A stretch of 64,000 nt of DNA from Micrococcales bacterium (lineage in GTDB: Bacteria > Actinomycetota > Actinomycetes > Actinomycetales > Cellulomonadaceae). The stretch is from positions 1 to 64,000 of the forward strand of contig WQWY01000001.1 in assembly GCA_009785115.1 (NCBI GenBank). Reading direction: 5' to 3'. This document shows, one piece after another, positions 9,092 to 17,132 of the stretch; positions within the stretch are counted from its first letter, which is position 1, and each line of letters starts with the position of its first letter. The notes below the pieces were generated by a model that saw only the letters and a list, made by a program, of their open reading frames with translations, was not told where the DNA came from and did not search any database. A program made the translations under genes and the position numbers.

Positions 9092-9403
9092 GGTCATCAC
9101 CCACGTCATGGGATGACAAATGCGGTGCGAGGTTCGCCACGTCTGCCCGACACGGGTGAGAGTCGCGGCTAGCCGCTTATACCACAGCCGTCGCGGAGGC
9201 TGGCCCGGTTTCGACCGATCCTCTCCGAGAAAATCGGACATTTCCTCTCGTCCCACGGGTGAGCATGAGGCTCTCCACGGGCCTCCGGACCCTCCTAGGA
9301 CCATCGGCCCCCTAGCGTTCGTGCAGTTCAGTCCGTCGAAACGGCAACTCTCGGCCCACCTCGCACCCAGCACACCCCAGGACATGGTCATGGAAACGTC
9401 AAG

Positions 9404-9419
9404 TGTGACGAACCTCACA
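9404..9419. promoter_or_regulatory. CRP-type binding site (TGTGA-N6-TCACA)
   Basis: TGTGACGAACCTCACA matches the CRP/Fnr-family consensus in all ten palindromic positions. It is 80 bp upstream of the likely whiB1 -10 box. In Mycobacterium tuberculosis whiB1 is known to be controlled by the cAMP receptor protein, so conservation of this circuit is likely. Confidence 0.8.
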
Positions 9420-9498
9420 TCGGCTGACGAAGGATCGCCCACCAATTCCGGTTGTGCGGGCCTGCCCGCCGTGTGAGGCTTGTCCCCAGAGCACGCTT

Positions 9499-9504
9499 TA
9501 GCCT
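9499..9504 (+). promoter_or_regulatory. Candidate whiB1 -10 box (TAGCCT)
   Basis: TAGCCT would give a leader of roughly 62 nt before the whiB1 ATG. No clear -35 is seen, which is usual for activator-dependent actinobacterial promoters. Confidence 0.4.
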
Positions 9505-9572
9505 CAACGGCCGCTCCCTCCCCCCGACACCTCGGTGGGTCTCGCGCGGCCTTCGGACAAGGAGCATCACCC

Positions 9573-9821
9573 ATGGACTGGCGTCACCGCGCCTCGTGCC
9601 TCGACGAGGACCCCGAGCTGTTCTTCCCGATCGGGAACACCGGGCCCGCGCTGCAGCAGATCGACCAGGCGAAGGCCGTGTGCCAGCGCTGCGACGTCGT
9701 CGAGACCTGCCTGGCCTGGGCTATCGAGACCGGTCAGGACGCCGGTGTGTGGGGCGGGATGTCCGAGGACGAGCGCCGCGCGCTGAAGCGGCGTGCCGCG
9801 CGCCAGCGCCGCGCTGGCTGA
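9573..9821 (+). CDS. whiB1: WhiB1/WblE-type [4Fe-4S] transcriptional regulator
   Basis: 82 aa, start preceded by AAGGAG. Four cysteines at 9, 37, 40 and 46 bind the [4Fe-4S] cluster; the GVWGGMSEDERRALKRR segment and basic tail form the DNA- and sigma-contacting part. From memory, the N-terminal MDWRH, the ELFFP motif and the cysteine spacing match mycobacterial WhiB1, an essential NO-sensing regulator that binds sigma A. Expression is likely CRP-controlled through the upstream site. It converges on pdtaS. Confidence 0.96.
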   Translation: MDWRHRASCLDEDPELFFPIGNTGPALQQIDQAKAVCQRCDVVETCLAWAIETGQDAGVWGGMSEDERRALKRRAARQRRAG

Positions 9822-9860
9822 CTCCTCTGACCAGGCTGCCCAGCCCCGACCGGAGTCGCT

Positions 9861-9887
9861 CTCAGCCGACCGGGACCGCCGGCTGAG
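9861..9887. terminator. Possible bidirectional hairpin between whiB1 and pdtaS
   Basis: CTCAGCCG and CGGCTGAG form an 8-bp stem with an 11-nt loop overlapping the pdtaS stop codon between convergent genes. No T-tract is present, so this is only suggestive. Confidence 0.3.
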
Positions 9888-11349
9888 CCGGCCGCACCCG
9901 CATCTCGATCACCACCGAGGTGCCGCCCTCGGGCTCCGAGTGCCACACGATGGACCCGCCGAGCTCGTTGGCGACCAGCGTCGAGACGATCTGGGTGCCC
10001 AGCCCGCTGCCGATGCCGCTGGCTGTCGGCAGCCCTCGGCCGTCGTCAGCGACCTCGACGCGCAGGTGGTCGTCCTCGCGCTCCACCACGATCCGCACCG
10101 TGCCTGAGCTCTTCCCGGCGAAGCCGTGCTCCACGGCGTTGGTGACCAGCTCGGTGAGCACGAGCGCCAGCGCGGTGGCGGTCTCGGCGCTGACCTGGCC
10201 GAACGAACCCTCCATCACCGTGCGCACCTGAGCCTGCTCCCCCGCGGTGACGTCGGCGGTGAGCCGCAGCGCACGGCTCACCACCTCGTCGAACTCCACG
10301 GTCTCGTCCAGCGTCTGCGACAGCGTCTCGTGCACCAGCGCGATCGTGGCCACACGCCGCATCGCCTCGGCGAGCGCGGCCCGAGCATCAGCGGACTGCA
10401 CGCGGCGCGACTGGAGACGCAGCAGCGCCGCCACGGTCTGCAGGTTGTTCTTCACACGGTGGTGGATCTCGCGGATCGTGGCGTCCTTGGTGATGAGCTC
10501 GCGCTCACGCCGCCGCAGCTCGGAGACGTCGCGGCAGAGCAGGGCGGCACCGGTCCGCTCACCGTCCTCGGTCAGCGGCACCGCTCGCACCGACACGGCC
10601 ACCCCGTGCGACTCCACGTCCGCCCGCCACGGGGCCTTCCCGAGCAGCACCAGCGGCAGCGCCTCGTCCACCCGGGGGGTCTCGGCGTCGAGCAGGTCAG
10701 CGGTCACCTCGACCAGGGAGCTGCCGACGAGGTCGCCCATCACCCCGAGACGGTGGAAGCACGACAGGGCGTTCGGGCTGGCGTAGATCACCTCGCCGTC
10801 AGCGTTCAGACGCACCAGCCCGTCGCCGACGCGCGGTGCCCCCCGGGCCGAGCCTGACGGTGCGTCGGGCAGCGGGTACTCGCCTCGGGCGATCATGGCG
10901 ACCAGGTCGTCGGCGGCCTCGACGTAGTTGAGCTCGAGGCGGCTCGGGGTGCGTGCCCCGCCGAGGTTCGTCTGCCGGGCCATCACCGCGATCGGTCGCC
11001 CGCCGTGCACCACCGGCACGGCCTCTTCCCGGACGGCGAAGTCGCCGTACCAGCGTGGCTGGCTCGAGCGTTGCAGACGGCACTCGTCGAACGCGGCCCG
11101 CAGCTGGGCGCGCTGCTCTTCGGGCGCGTACGAGCCGACCACGTCGTCGTAGTGCACCGTCGCCCCTGTCGAGGGACGGCACTGGGCGATCGCGACGAAG
11201 CCGCCCTCGTCCAGGGGCAGCCACAGCACCAGGTCAGCGAACGCCAGGTCAGAGACCACCTGCCAGTCACCGACCAGCTGGTGCAACCACTCGACGTCCG
11301 CGGGCGGCAACGGCCCGTAACGCTCGGTGAGCACCGACAAGGTCGCCAT
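9862..11349 (-). CDS. pdtaS: PdtaS-type cytosolic sensor histidine kinase
   Basis: 495 aa: an N-terminal GAF-like domain (~1-150), a PAS domain (~175-280), then a HisKA_2 segment EIHHRVKNNLQTVAALL with tandem His296-His297, and an HATPase domain ending near residue 485. There are no transmembrane segments. Length, domain order and H-box match actinobacterial PdtaS, which phosphorylates the RNA-binding antiterminator PdtaR; no pdtaR is in this window. The ATG at 11349 follows a TAGGCT box by 6 nt. Confidence 0.92.
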   Translation of the reverse strand: MATLSVLTERYGPLPPADVEWLHQLVGDWQVVSDLAFADLVLWLPLDEGGFVAIAQCRPSTGATVHYDDVVGSYAPEEQRAQLRAAFDECRLQRSSQPRWYGDFAVREEAVPVVHGGRPIAVMARQTNLGGARTPSRLELNYVEAADDLVAMIARGEYPLPDAPSGSARGAPRVGDGLVRLNADGEVIYASPNALSCFHRLGVMGDLVGSSLVEVTADLLDAETPRVDEALPLVLLGKAPWRADVESHGVAVSVRAVPLTEDGERTGAALLCRDVSELRRRERELITKDATIREIHHRVKNNLQTVAALLRLQSRRVQSADARAALAEAMRRVATIALVHETLSQTLDETVEFDEVVSRALRLTADVTAGEQAQVRTVMEGSFGQVSAETATALALVLTELVTNAVEHGFAGKSSGTVRIVVEREDDHLRVEVADDGRGLPTASGIGSGLGTQIVSTLVANELGGSIVWHSEPEGGTSVVIEMRVRPAQPAVPVG

Positions 11350-11355
11350 CAGGCA

Positions 11356-11361
11356 AGCCTA
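11356..11361 (-). promoter_or_regulatory. pdtaS -10 box (TAGGCT), leaderless type
   Basis: TAGGCT on the minus strand ends 6 nt before the pdtaS ATG with no Shine-Dalgarno sequence. Confidence 0.6.
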
Positions 11362-11434
11362 CGGTTCTGGACGAGCGCGACGCGAGACCGCCCACGCCCG
11401 GGCGGGCCAGGGGTGGTTCACGAACAGGGGTGGC

Positions 11435-12679
11435 TCACGGATAGAGGCCCCGGATCTTGTGCGCCTCAGCGACCCGACGCACCCCGATCGCCAGCGCCGC
11501 CTCGCGCAGCGTCAGCCCCTCGGCGCGCGCGAGGCTGGCGACCGCGTCATAGGCGGTGCGCATCCGGTAGGCGAGCCGCTCAGCGATCTCGTCCTCGGTC
11601 CACCAGTACGTCTGGTTGGCCTGCACCCACTCGAAGTAGGAGACGACCACACCGCCCGCGTTGGCCAGGATGTCGGGCACCACCTGGATGCCGCGCTCGG
11701 CCAGCACCCGGTCACCCTCGGTGGTGGTGGGCCCGTTGGCCCCCTCGACCACCCAGCGAGCCTTGACCTGCGCCGCGCTCTGCGCGTCGAGGACCCCTTC
11801 GATCGCGGCGGGCACCAGCAGGTCCACGTCGGCGGCGAGCACGTCGGCGTTGGTGATCGCGGTGGCGCCCTCGAAGCCGACGACGGACCCGGTGGCCGCC
11901 ACGTGCTCCATCAGCCTCGGGATGTCCAGACCGTCCGGGGCGGCCACCCCGCCGTACTGGTCGCTGACCGCCGTCACCCTGGCACCCGCGGCGTGCAGGA
12001 ACACCGCCGCGTGCGAGCCGACGTTGCCGAAGCCCTGCACCGCCGCGCTGACCTCGGACAGCGACGCCCCGGCGTCAGCGAGCGCCGCGGCGGCCACGTC
12101 CACCACACCGCGAGACGTGGCCGTGGAGCGACCCCACGAGCCGCCGACGGCCAGAGGCTTGCCCGTGACGACCGCCGGGACGGTGTAGCCGACGCTCGTC
12201 GAGTAGGTGTCCATCACCCAGGCCATGGTCTGCTCGGAGGTGCCCAGGTCGGGGGCCATGATGTCCCGCTCCGGCCCGATGATCGGCATGATCTCCGACG
12301 TGAAGCGCCGCGTGGTCCGCTCGAGCTCGGCCACGGAGTGGGCGTGCGGGTCGATGGTCACCCCACCCTTGGCACCGCCGTAGGGCACGTCGACGACCGC
12401 GCACTTCCAGGTCATCCACATGGCCAGGGCGCGCACCTCGTCCAGGTCGACGTCCGGGGAGTAACGCAGGCCTCCCTTGCCGGGCCCGCGCGCGATGTTG
12501 TGCTGCACGCGGTAGCCGTGCAGCACCTCGATGGACCCGTCGTCGCGTCGCAGCGGCACGGCGACCCGCAGCTCTCGCCGTGGTGTCGCGAGCATGTCGT
12601 GCACCCCAGAGTCGAACCCGAGGATCTCGACGGCGGAGGCCAGCTGGGCGAGGGCGGTCGCGAGCGGGGAGGTGTCCAT
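11435..12679 (-). CDS. Glu/Leu/Phe/Val dehydrogenase (glutamate dehydrogenase-like)
   Basis: A 414-aa oxidoreductase that interconverts an amino acid and its 2-oxo acid plus ammonia with NAD(P). The dimerisation and substrate domain contains GPGKGGLRYSPDVD and PYGGAKGGV with the catalytic lysines; the Rossmann domain carries GFGNVGSHAA. The tail NAGGVVVSYFEWVQN-like segment with the WW pair is typical of bacterial glutamate dehydrogenases of about 420 aa. I take the ATG at 12679 rather than 12697 because the shorter start fits the family. Choice between Glu and Leu/Val as substrate is likely but not certain. Confidence 0.92.
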   Translation of the reverse strand: MDTSPLATALAQLASAVEILGFDSGVHDMLATPRRELRVAVPLRRDDGSIEVLHGYRVQHNIARGPGKGGLRYSPDVDLDEVRALAMWMTWKCAVVDVPYGGAKGGVTIDPHAHSVAELERTTRRFTSEIMPIIGPERDIMAPDLGTSEQTMAWVMDTYSTSVGYTVPAVVTGKPLAVGGSWGRSTATSRGVVDVAAAALADAGASLSEVSAAVQGFGNVGSHAAVFLHAAGARVTAVSDQYGGVAAPDGLDIPRLMEHVAATGSVVGFEGATAITNADVLAADVDLLVPAAIEGVLDAQSAAQVKARWVVEGANGPTTTEGDRVLAERGIQVVPDILANAGGVVVSYFEWVQANQTYWWTEDEIAERLAYRMRTAYDAVASLARAEGLTLREAALAIGVRRVAEAHKIRGLYP

Positions 12680-12795
12680 GACCCCCAAGCCTGCCACCTC
12701 AGAGGCGCTCTGAAAGCTCCGCGCGTCCTACGAATTCGTGTTCATCAGAACGAGCGACGGGGACACCCGAGGTCAGCCCGTCTCGTCGGTCTGGT

Positions 12796-13920
12796 TCACC
12801 CGTCGTGCTGGTACGTCTCTCCGGGCTGGGCGACGCACGCGGCGGGCCGCCCAGAGTCGACGCCGGCCTGACGTCGGCACCCGTCGGGCGGGCAGCGGTC
12901 GGGCCGGACCGGCAGGTCGCCCACCCGGACGGGTTCCGGGCCCGGGACGCCCGCGTCCGAGGCCCGTGCGGCGGCCGCGCGCTCCAGCAGCAGGTCGACC
13001 AGCCCGGCGACGAACGCCGGGTGCACCCCGGCGGTCGCCGCACGCGTCGCACGCACCCCGTGGGCGCGCGCGGTGGCCGTCGCCTCGTCGTCCAGGTCGT
13101 TGACCACCTCCATGTGGTCGGAGACGAAACCGATCGGCGCCAGCACCACCGCCTCGACACCCTGCGCCGCGAGCGCCGCCAGGTGGTCGTTGACGTCGGG
13201 CTCCAGCCACGGCTGGGCCGGCGGGCCGGAGCGTGAGCAGTACGCCAGGTCCCACTCCAGCCGGCGTCCCAGGCGTTCCCCCGCCGCGTGGGCGACCAGG
13301 CGGGCGACCTCGAGGTGCTGGGCCACGTAGTCGGGCCCGCAGGCGCCCGACGCCTCCAGCATCGACAGCGGGAGGGAGTGGGTGACGAACACCACCCGGC
13401 CCTCCTCGCCCAGCGCGCGGCAGGCGTCGACCAGCGCGTCGACGTTGGCCTCGACAAAACCGGGATGGTTGAAGAAGACGCGCACCTTGTCCAGCTCGAG
13501 ATCGCGACCCACCAGCGCCTCGGCGAAGTCCTCCCGGTACTGGCGGCAGCCCGAGTAGGACGCGAAAGCACTGGTCACGAGGGCGAGGACGCGACTCGCC
13601 CCGACCTGCTCGGCCTCGTCCAGCGCCTCGGCGTACCAGGGGGGCGCGTTGCGGTTGCCCCAGACCACCGGCACGTCGACGCCCCGCCGGGCCAGCTCGG
13701 CGGCCAGCGCGTCGCGCAGCGCCCGGTTGGCGGCGTTGATCGGGCTCACCCCACCACGGGCCAGGTAGTGCTCGGCCACCACGGCGAGCCGAGCGTCAGG
13801 GACGCCGGTGCCGGCGGTGACCCGGCGCAGGAAGGGCATGACCTCGTCCGGGCCTTCCGGTCCACCGAAAGAGGCGAGCAGCACCGCCCCGTACGGAGCG
13901 AGCAGAGGAGTGGTAGCCAT
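12796..13920 (-). CDS. hemH: Ferrochelatase (coproporphyrin ferrochelatase type)
   Basis: 374 aa. Inserts ferrous iron into the porphyrin ring; in actinobacteria the substrate is coproporphyrin III. Visible family signatures are LLASFGGPEGPDEVMPFLRRV at the start (partly quoted motif FGGPE), GGVSPIN, VWGNRNAPPW, the catalytic His in FVTHSLP and LAPIGFVSDHMEVVNDLD with the second metal-site residues. Cysteines in LAYCSRSG and near the C-terminus (RCPPDGC) may be cluster ligands as in other actinobacterial enzymes, though I cannot confirm all four. It lies just downstream of a flavodoxin gene on the same strand. Confidence 0.95.
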   Translation of the reverse strand: MATTPLLAPYGAVLLASFGGPEGPDEVMPFLRRVTAGTGVPDARLAVVAEHYLARGGVSPINAANRALRDALAAELARRGVDVPVVWGNRNAPPWYAEALDEAEQVGASRVLALVTSAFASYSGCRQYREDFAEALVGRDLELDKVRVFFNHPGFVEANVDALVDACRALGEEGRVVFVTHSLPLSMLEASGACGPDYVAQHLEVARLVAHAAGERLGRRLEWDLAYCSRSGPPAQPWLEPDVNDHLAALAAQGVEAVVLAPIGFVSDHMEVVNDLDDEATATARAHGVRATRAATAGVHPAFVAGLVDLLLERAAAARASDAGVPGPEPVRVGDLPVRPDRCPPDGCRRQAGVDSGRPAACVAQPGETYQHDG

Positions 13921-13955
13921 CTGACGATCCTGGCACGTCGGGCGACGTGGCGGGG

Positions 13956-14465
13956 TCAGAGGGGCCTGGTGTCGGCCTTGACCTGGTCGAGGACGTCCGC
14001 GATCTCGTCGGCCCAGCGCTCGATCACCTCGAAGTCGCGGTGGTCACCCTCGCGGTTCAGCACCCCGGCGGCGGCGACCCGCTCGGTGAAGCTCAGCCCC
14101 GCGCGCTCGAGCCGCCCACGGAACAGGCGGTGGTCGTACGCGCCCAGCTGTTCGGTGAGCTGGGCCAGGTAGGCGGTGGTCTTGGCACCCGACGAGGGCC
14201 GGGCCAGGCCCGAGGCGAACAACCACAGCGGGATCTCGACGAGGTCGGGGCCGAGCCGCTCGAGAAGAGAGCGGGCCGACGGCAGCAGCTGGGTGATGTA
14301 GACGGCCGAGCCGACGATCGCCGCGTCGTACCCCTCGAGGCTGGTGACCGCTTCCGGGGAGACCAGGTGCGGGTCGTGACCACGCCCCTCGAGCGTCTTG
14401 GCTATCGAGGAGCCGATCTCCCAGGTCGCCCCGTGGCGCGAGGCGACGGCGAGCAGCACCCTCAT
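13956..14465 (-). CDS. Flavodoxin-domain protein (HemG-like)
   Basis: 169 aa. The N-terminal VASRHGATWEIGSSIA is an FMN-phosphate loop in the style of HemG protoporphyrinogen oxidases rather than classical flavodoxins, and YDAAIVGSAVY is the second FMN-binding loop. A GAGGAGG Shine-Dalgarno sequence precedes the ATG. It is 35 bp upstream of hemH on the same strand, suggesting a haem- or iron-linked redox role; since the coproporphyrin route is expected here, true protoporphyrinogen oxidase activity is not assured. Confidence 0.8.
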   Translation of the reverse strand: MRVLLAVASRHGATWEIGSSIAKTLEGRGHDPHLVSPEAVTSLEGYDAAIVGSAVYITQLLPSARSLLERLGPDLVEIPLWLFASGLARPSSGAKTTAYLAQLTEQLGAYDHRLFRGRLERAGLSFTERVAAAGVLNREGDHRDFEVIERWADEIADVLDQVKADTRPL

Positions 14466-14646
14466 CCGCGTCGCCCCTCCTCGCCCGACCGAGACGGACC
14501 CAGACGGCGGTCTCGTCTACCGACGACCATGGTCGCTGGGCGAATTGTGCCGATCCCAGGTCTGAAGTCCCGCCGTGCACGGCCGCCCACCCCTTAAGCA
14601 CCCGAAGAGCGCGCATGTCTGGGCTCGCTGTCGCACGTGGCGCGGC

Positions 14647-14652
14647 TAGTCT
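14647..14652 (+). promoter_or_regulatory. NYN gene -10 box (TAGTCT), leaderless type
   Basis: TAGTCT is followed after 6 nt by the GTG start of the NYN-domain gene. Confidence 0.6.
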
Positions 14653-14658
14653 GTCTGG

Positions 14659-15222
14659 GTGAGCGAGACGGTGAATGAGACCACGACGTATCTGCTGGTT
14701 GACGGAGAGAACCTCGACGCCACCCTCGGCTCGTCGATCCTCGGAGGCCGCCCCTCCCCTGACCAGCGACCTCGCTGGGAACGGGTGCTGACCTTCGCCC
14801 AGCAGGTGTGGTCGCAGCCGGTGCGCGGGCTGTTCTTCCTCAACGCCTCGTCCGGCTCGCTGCCGATGCCCTTCGTGCAGGCGCTCGTGGCGATCGGCTT
14901 CACGCCGGTGCCGCTGGCCGGCGAGGCGCACCAGAAGGTGGTCGACATCGGCATCTCCCGGATGCTCGAGGCCATCGGCGAGCGCGGCGGCGACGTGCTG
15001 CTGGCCAGCCACGACGGCGACTTCGCCCCGGCCACGGCCCACCTGGTCGAGCAGGGGCGCAAGGTCGGGCTGCTCGCGTTCCGCGAGTTCACCTCCTCGT
15101 CGTTGACCTCGCTCGGGGTCGAGGTGTTCGACCTGGAGTACGACGTCGAGGCGTTCAACGTCCGGCTGCCGCGCCTGCGGATCATCCCGGTCGGCGAGTT
15201 CGACCCGATGGACTACCTGTGA
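14659..15222 (+). CDS. NYN-domain (LabA/DUF88-like) protein
   Basis: 187 aa. The N-terminal YLLVDGENLDATLG contains the first conserved Asp of the PIN-like NYN nuclease fold; LLASHDGDFAPA and VFDLEYDVEAF supply the later acidic residues that would bind metal. Members are predicted RNases of unknown target. Its stop overlaps the GTG of the HIT gene, so the two are translated as an operon. The start is fixed by the leaderless -10 box. Confidence 0.88.
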   Translation: MSETVNETTTYLLVDGENLDATLGSSILGGRPSPDQRPRWERVLTFAQQVWSQPVRGLFFLNASSGSLPMPFVQALVAIGFTPVPLAGEAHQKVVDIGISRMLEAIGERGGDVLLASHDGDFAPATAHLVEQGRKVGLLAFREFTSSSLTSLGVEVFDLEYDVEAFNVRLPRLRIIPVGEFDPMDYL

Positions 15223-15662
15223 CGCTCTTCACGCGGATCATCGAGGGGAACATCCCGGGCAGGTTCGTGTGGGCCGACGAGACCTGCGTCGGCTTCCTCA
15301 CCATCGCCCCCATCGCCCCGGGGCACACCCTCGTGGTGCCTCGTGCGGAGGTCGAGCGGTACACCGCCGCCGACGACGCGCTGCTGGCGCACCTGAGCGC
15401 GGTGGCCGCGACGGTCGGCCGGGCTCAGGAGCACGCCTGGCCCGGAGCCCGGGCCTGCCTGCTCGTCGCCGGGTTCGAGGTGCCGCACCTGCACCTGCAC
15501 GTCGTCCCGGCGCGCGGCGAGGGCCAGCTGTCGTTCGCCGCGGCGAAGCCCGACACCTCGGCGGCAGAGCTGGACGCCGCGGCGCAGGCGCTGCGCGACG
15601 CGCTGGTCGCCACCGGTCAGGGCAGCCACGTGCCGGTCTCGGTCGGGTCGCCAGCGCTGTGA
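15219..15662 (+). CDS. HIT family nucleotide hydrolase/transferase
   Basis: 147 aa, starting with a GTG that overlaps the previous TGA (GTGA). The histidine triad HLHLHVVP lies at residues ~89-96 and the N-terminal FTRIIEGNIPGRFVW matches HINT/Fhit-like proteins. The substrate is probably a nucleoside phosphoramidate or dinucleotide. Coupling with a predicted RNase suggests a shared nucleotide-turnover role, but that is inference. Confidence 0.92.
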   Translation: MTLFTRIIEGNIPGRFVWADETCVGFLTIAPIAPGHTLVVPRAEVERYTAADDALLAHLSAVAATVGRAQEHAWPGARACLLVAGFEVPHLHLHVVPARGEGQLSFAAAKPDTSAAELDAAAQALRDALVATGQGSHVPVSVGSPAL

Positions 15663-15741
15663 ACCGAGGCCCGGCACGACGGACGAGCGAGAGGTCCACA
15701 CGGGCGTCTGGTCTGTATCGCTGCGGGAACCAGGAGTAGTT

Positions 15742-16581
15742 TTGTTTGACATGGGTGAAGAACGACCGGCGAAGATCTCCGACGAGGTGTATGAGGCCGA
15801 GCTGTTCCGGCTGCAGTCCGAGCTGGTCAAGCTCCAGCGCTGGACCCAGGCCACGGGCGCCCGGGTCGTCGTGATCTTCGAGGGGCGCGACGCGGCCGGC
15901 AAGGGCGGGGCGATCAAGCGGATCACCGAGTACCTCTCCCCCCGCGTCGTGCGGATCGCGGCCCTGCCCGCGCCGACGGAGCGGGAGAAGGGCCAGTGGT
16001 ATTTCCAGCGCTACGTCGCCCACCTGCCCGCCGCGGGCGAGATCGTGCTGTTCGACCGTTCTTGGTACAACCGCGCCGGGGTCGAGAGGGTGATGGGTTT
16101 TTGCACGCCCGCCGAGTACGCCCGGTTCATGCGTCAGACCCCGCTGTTCGAGCAGATGCTCATCGACGACGGGATCTTGCTGCGCAAGTACTGGTTCTCG
16201 GTCTCTGACGCCGAGCAGCTGCGCCGGTTCCGGTCGCGCCTGAAGGACCCGGTGCGTCAGTGGAAGCTCTCCCCGATGGACCTGGAGTCCATCGCCCGCT
16301 GGGAGGACTACTCCCGGGCGAAGGACGAGATGATGGTGCACACCGACACCCCGGCCAGCCCGTGGTTCGTCGTGGAGTCCGACGTGAAGAAGCACGCGCG
16401 GCTGAACATGATCTCCCACCTGCTGTCGAGCATCCCCTACACCGACACGCCCCGCGACAAGATCACGCTCCCCAAGCGCCTGCCGCAGTCCAACGGCTAC
16501 GTGCGCCCTCCGCGCGACCTGAGCACGTACGTGCCCGACCACGTCGCCGAGCTCACCGGCGACCCCGAGCGCCGAGACTGA
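15742..16581 (+). CDS. ppk2: Polyphosphate kinase 2 (PPK2)
   Basis: 279 aa, a polyphosphate-dependent nucleotide phosphotransferase. The P-loop VIFEGRDAAGKGGAIKRI and the lid/Walker B region with FDRSWYNRAGVERVMGFC are textbook PPK2, and KYWFSVSDAEQ with RRFRSRLKDPVRQWKLSP follows as in class I enzymes. Two starts are possible: the TTG at 15742 has AGGAG 5 nt upstream, while the ATG at 15751 sits farther from it. Residues 1-20 are outside the conserved fold, so function is unaffected. Confidence 0.95.
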   Translation: MFDMGEERPAKISDEVYEAELFRLQSELVKLQRWTQATGARVVVIFEGRDAAGKGGAIKRITEYLSPRVVRIAALPAPTEREKGQWYFQRYVAHLPAAGEIVLFDRSWYNRAGVERVMGFCTPAEYARFMRQTPLFEQMLIDDGILLRKYWFSVSDAEQLRRFRSRLKDPVRQWKLSPMDLESIARWEDYSRAKDEMMVHTDTPASPWFVVESDVKKHARLNMISHLLSSIPYTDTPRDKITLPKRLPQSNGYVRPPRDLSTYVPDHVAELTGDPERRD

Positions 16582-17132
16582 CCGCTCCACGTCCTGAGCT
16601 CTCCGAGACCCGGCTGGACGGCCTCGGCCCGCTGGTGCGAGACACGCTCTGCCCTGAGGAGCCAGGTCACGATCCGGTCCCGATCTCTCGGGAGACAAGA
16701 ACCTGGGACGCCAGAGGAGGACGCTGGTGGCACGCGAGGACATCTCGACGACCCACCCCGTGAGGAGGACGCAGATGTGGAGAACGCAGACGAGGCGGAC
16801 GAGACCGAGCGCTGACCACCCCTTGCCTCGTCGACGCCGCCGCCCCCTCCGCGACCGCCCCCTCGGCGGAGCACCCGTCGCAGACGAGCGCTGAACCAGG
16901 TTCTCCCGCTCCCTGACCCGCGCTCGGGGCCCGTGGTCGTGCGCTGCTCGGAGACGCACGACCACGGAATGGTCCGAACGGGTGATACCTGCGCCTGAGA
17001 CGAGGACTGCTCAGGTGCGTCTCCTGTGGCAGCATGCGCGTCGCTCGATCAAGATCGTGTCATGGACAGCTCGTCCATGTGGGTTTGAGCGACCCTCGCT
17101 CGGGCCTGAGCCACGGCCACGAAGGAGCTCAC
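16582..17132. other. 550-bp intergenic region with a hairpin
   Basis: No gene is clear. A short Arg-rich frame beginning at the ATG at 16773 (about 39 codons, preceded by GAGGAGG) could be translated but has no recognisable feature. A strong inverted repeat lies at 16931-16967. The last 12 bases hold the GAAGGAG Shine-Dalgarno sequence of the next gene. Confidence 0.4.
16931..16967. terminator. 13-bp hairpin downstream of ppk2
   Basis: CCGTGGTCGTGCG and CGCACGACCACGG pair perfectly around an 11-nt loop. There is no T-tract. It could end ppk2 transcription or act as an operator for the following gene. Confidence 0.45.

Larger units (their letters stand above)
9092..9572. other. Long regulatory intergenic region upstream of whiB1
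   Basis: About 480 bp separate the divergent response regulator and whiB1 genes. The region holds the regulator promoter at its left edge, a perfect CRP-type palindrome at 9404-9419 and a likely whiB1 -10 box near 9499. I see no convincing small ORF or RNA gene in the rest. Confidence 0.6.

Noticed and set aside
16773-16892. Arg-rich 39-codon ORF with strong Shine-Dalgarno sequence
   Set aside because: Composition is random-like for GC-rich DNA and no conserved feature is visible; kept only as a remark in the intergenic entry.
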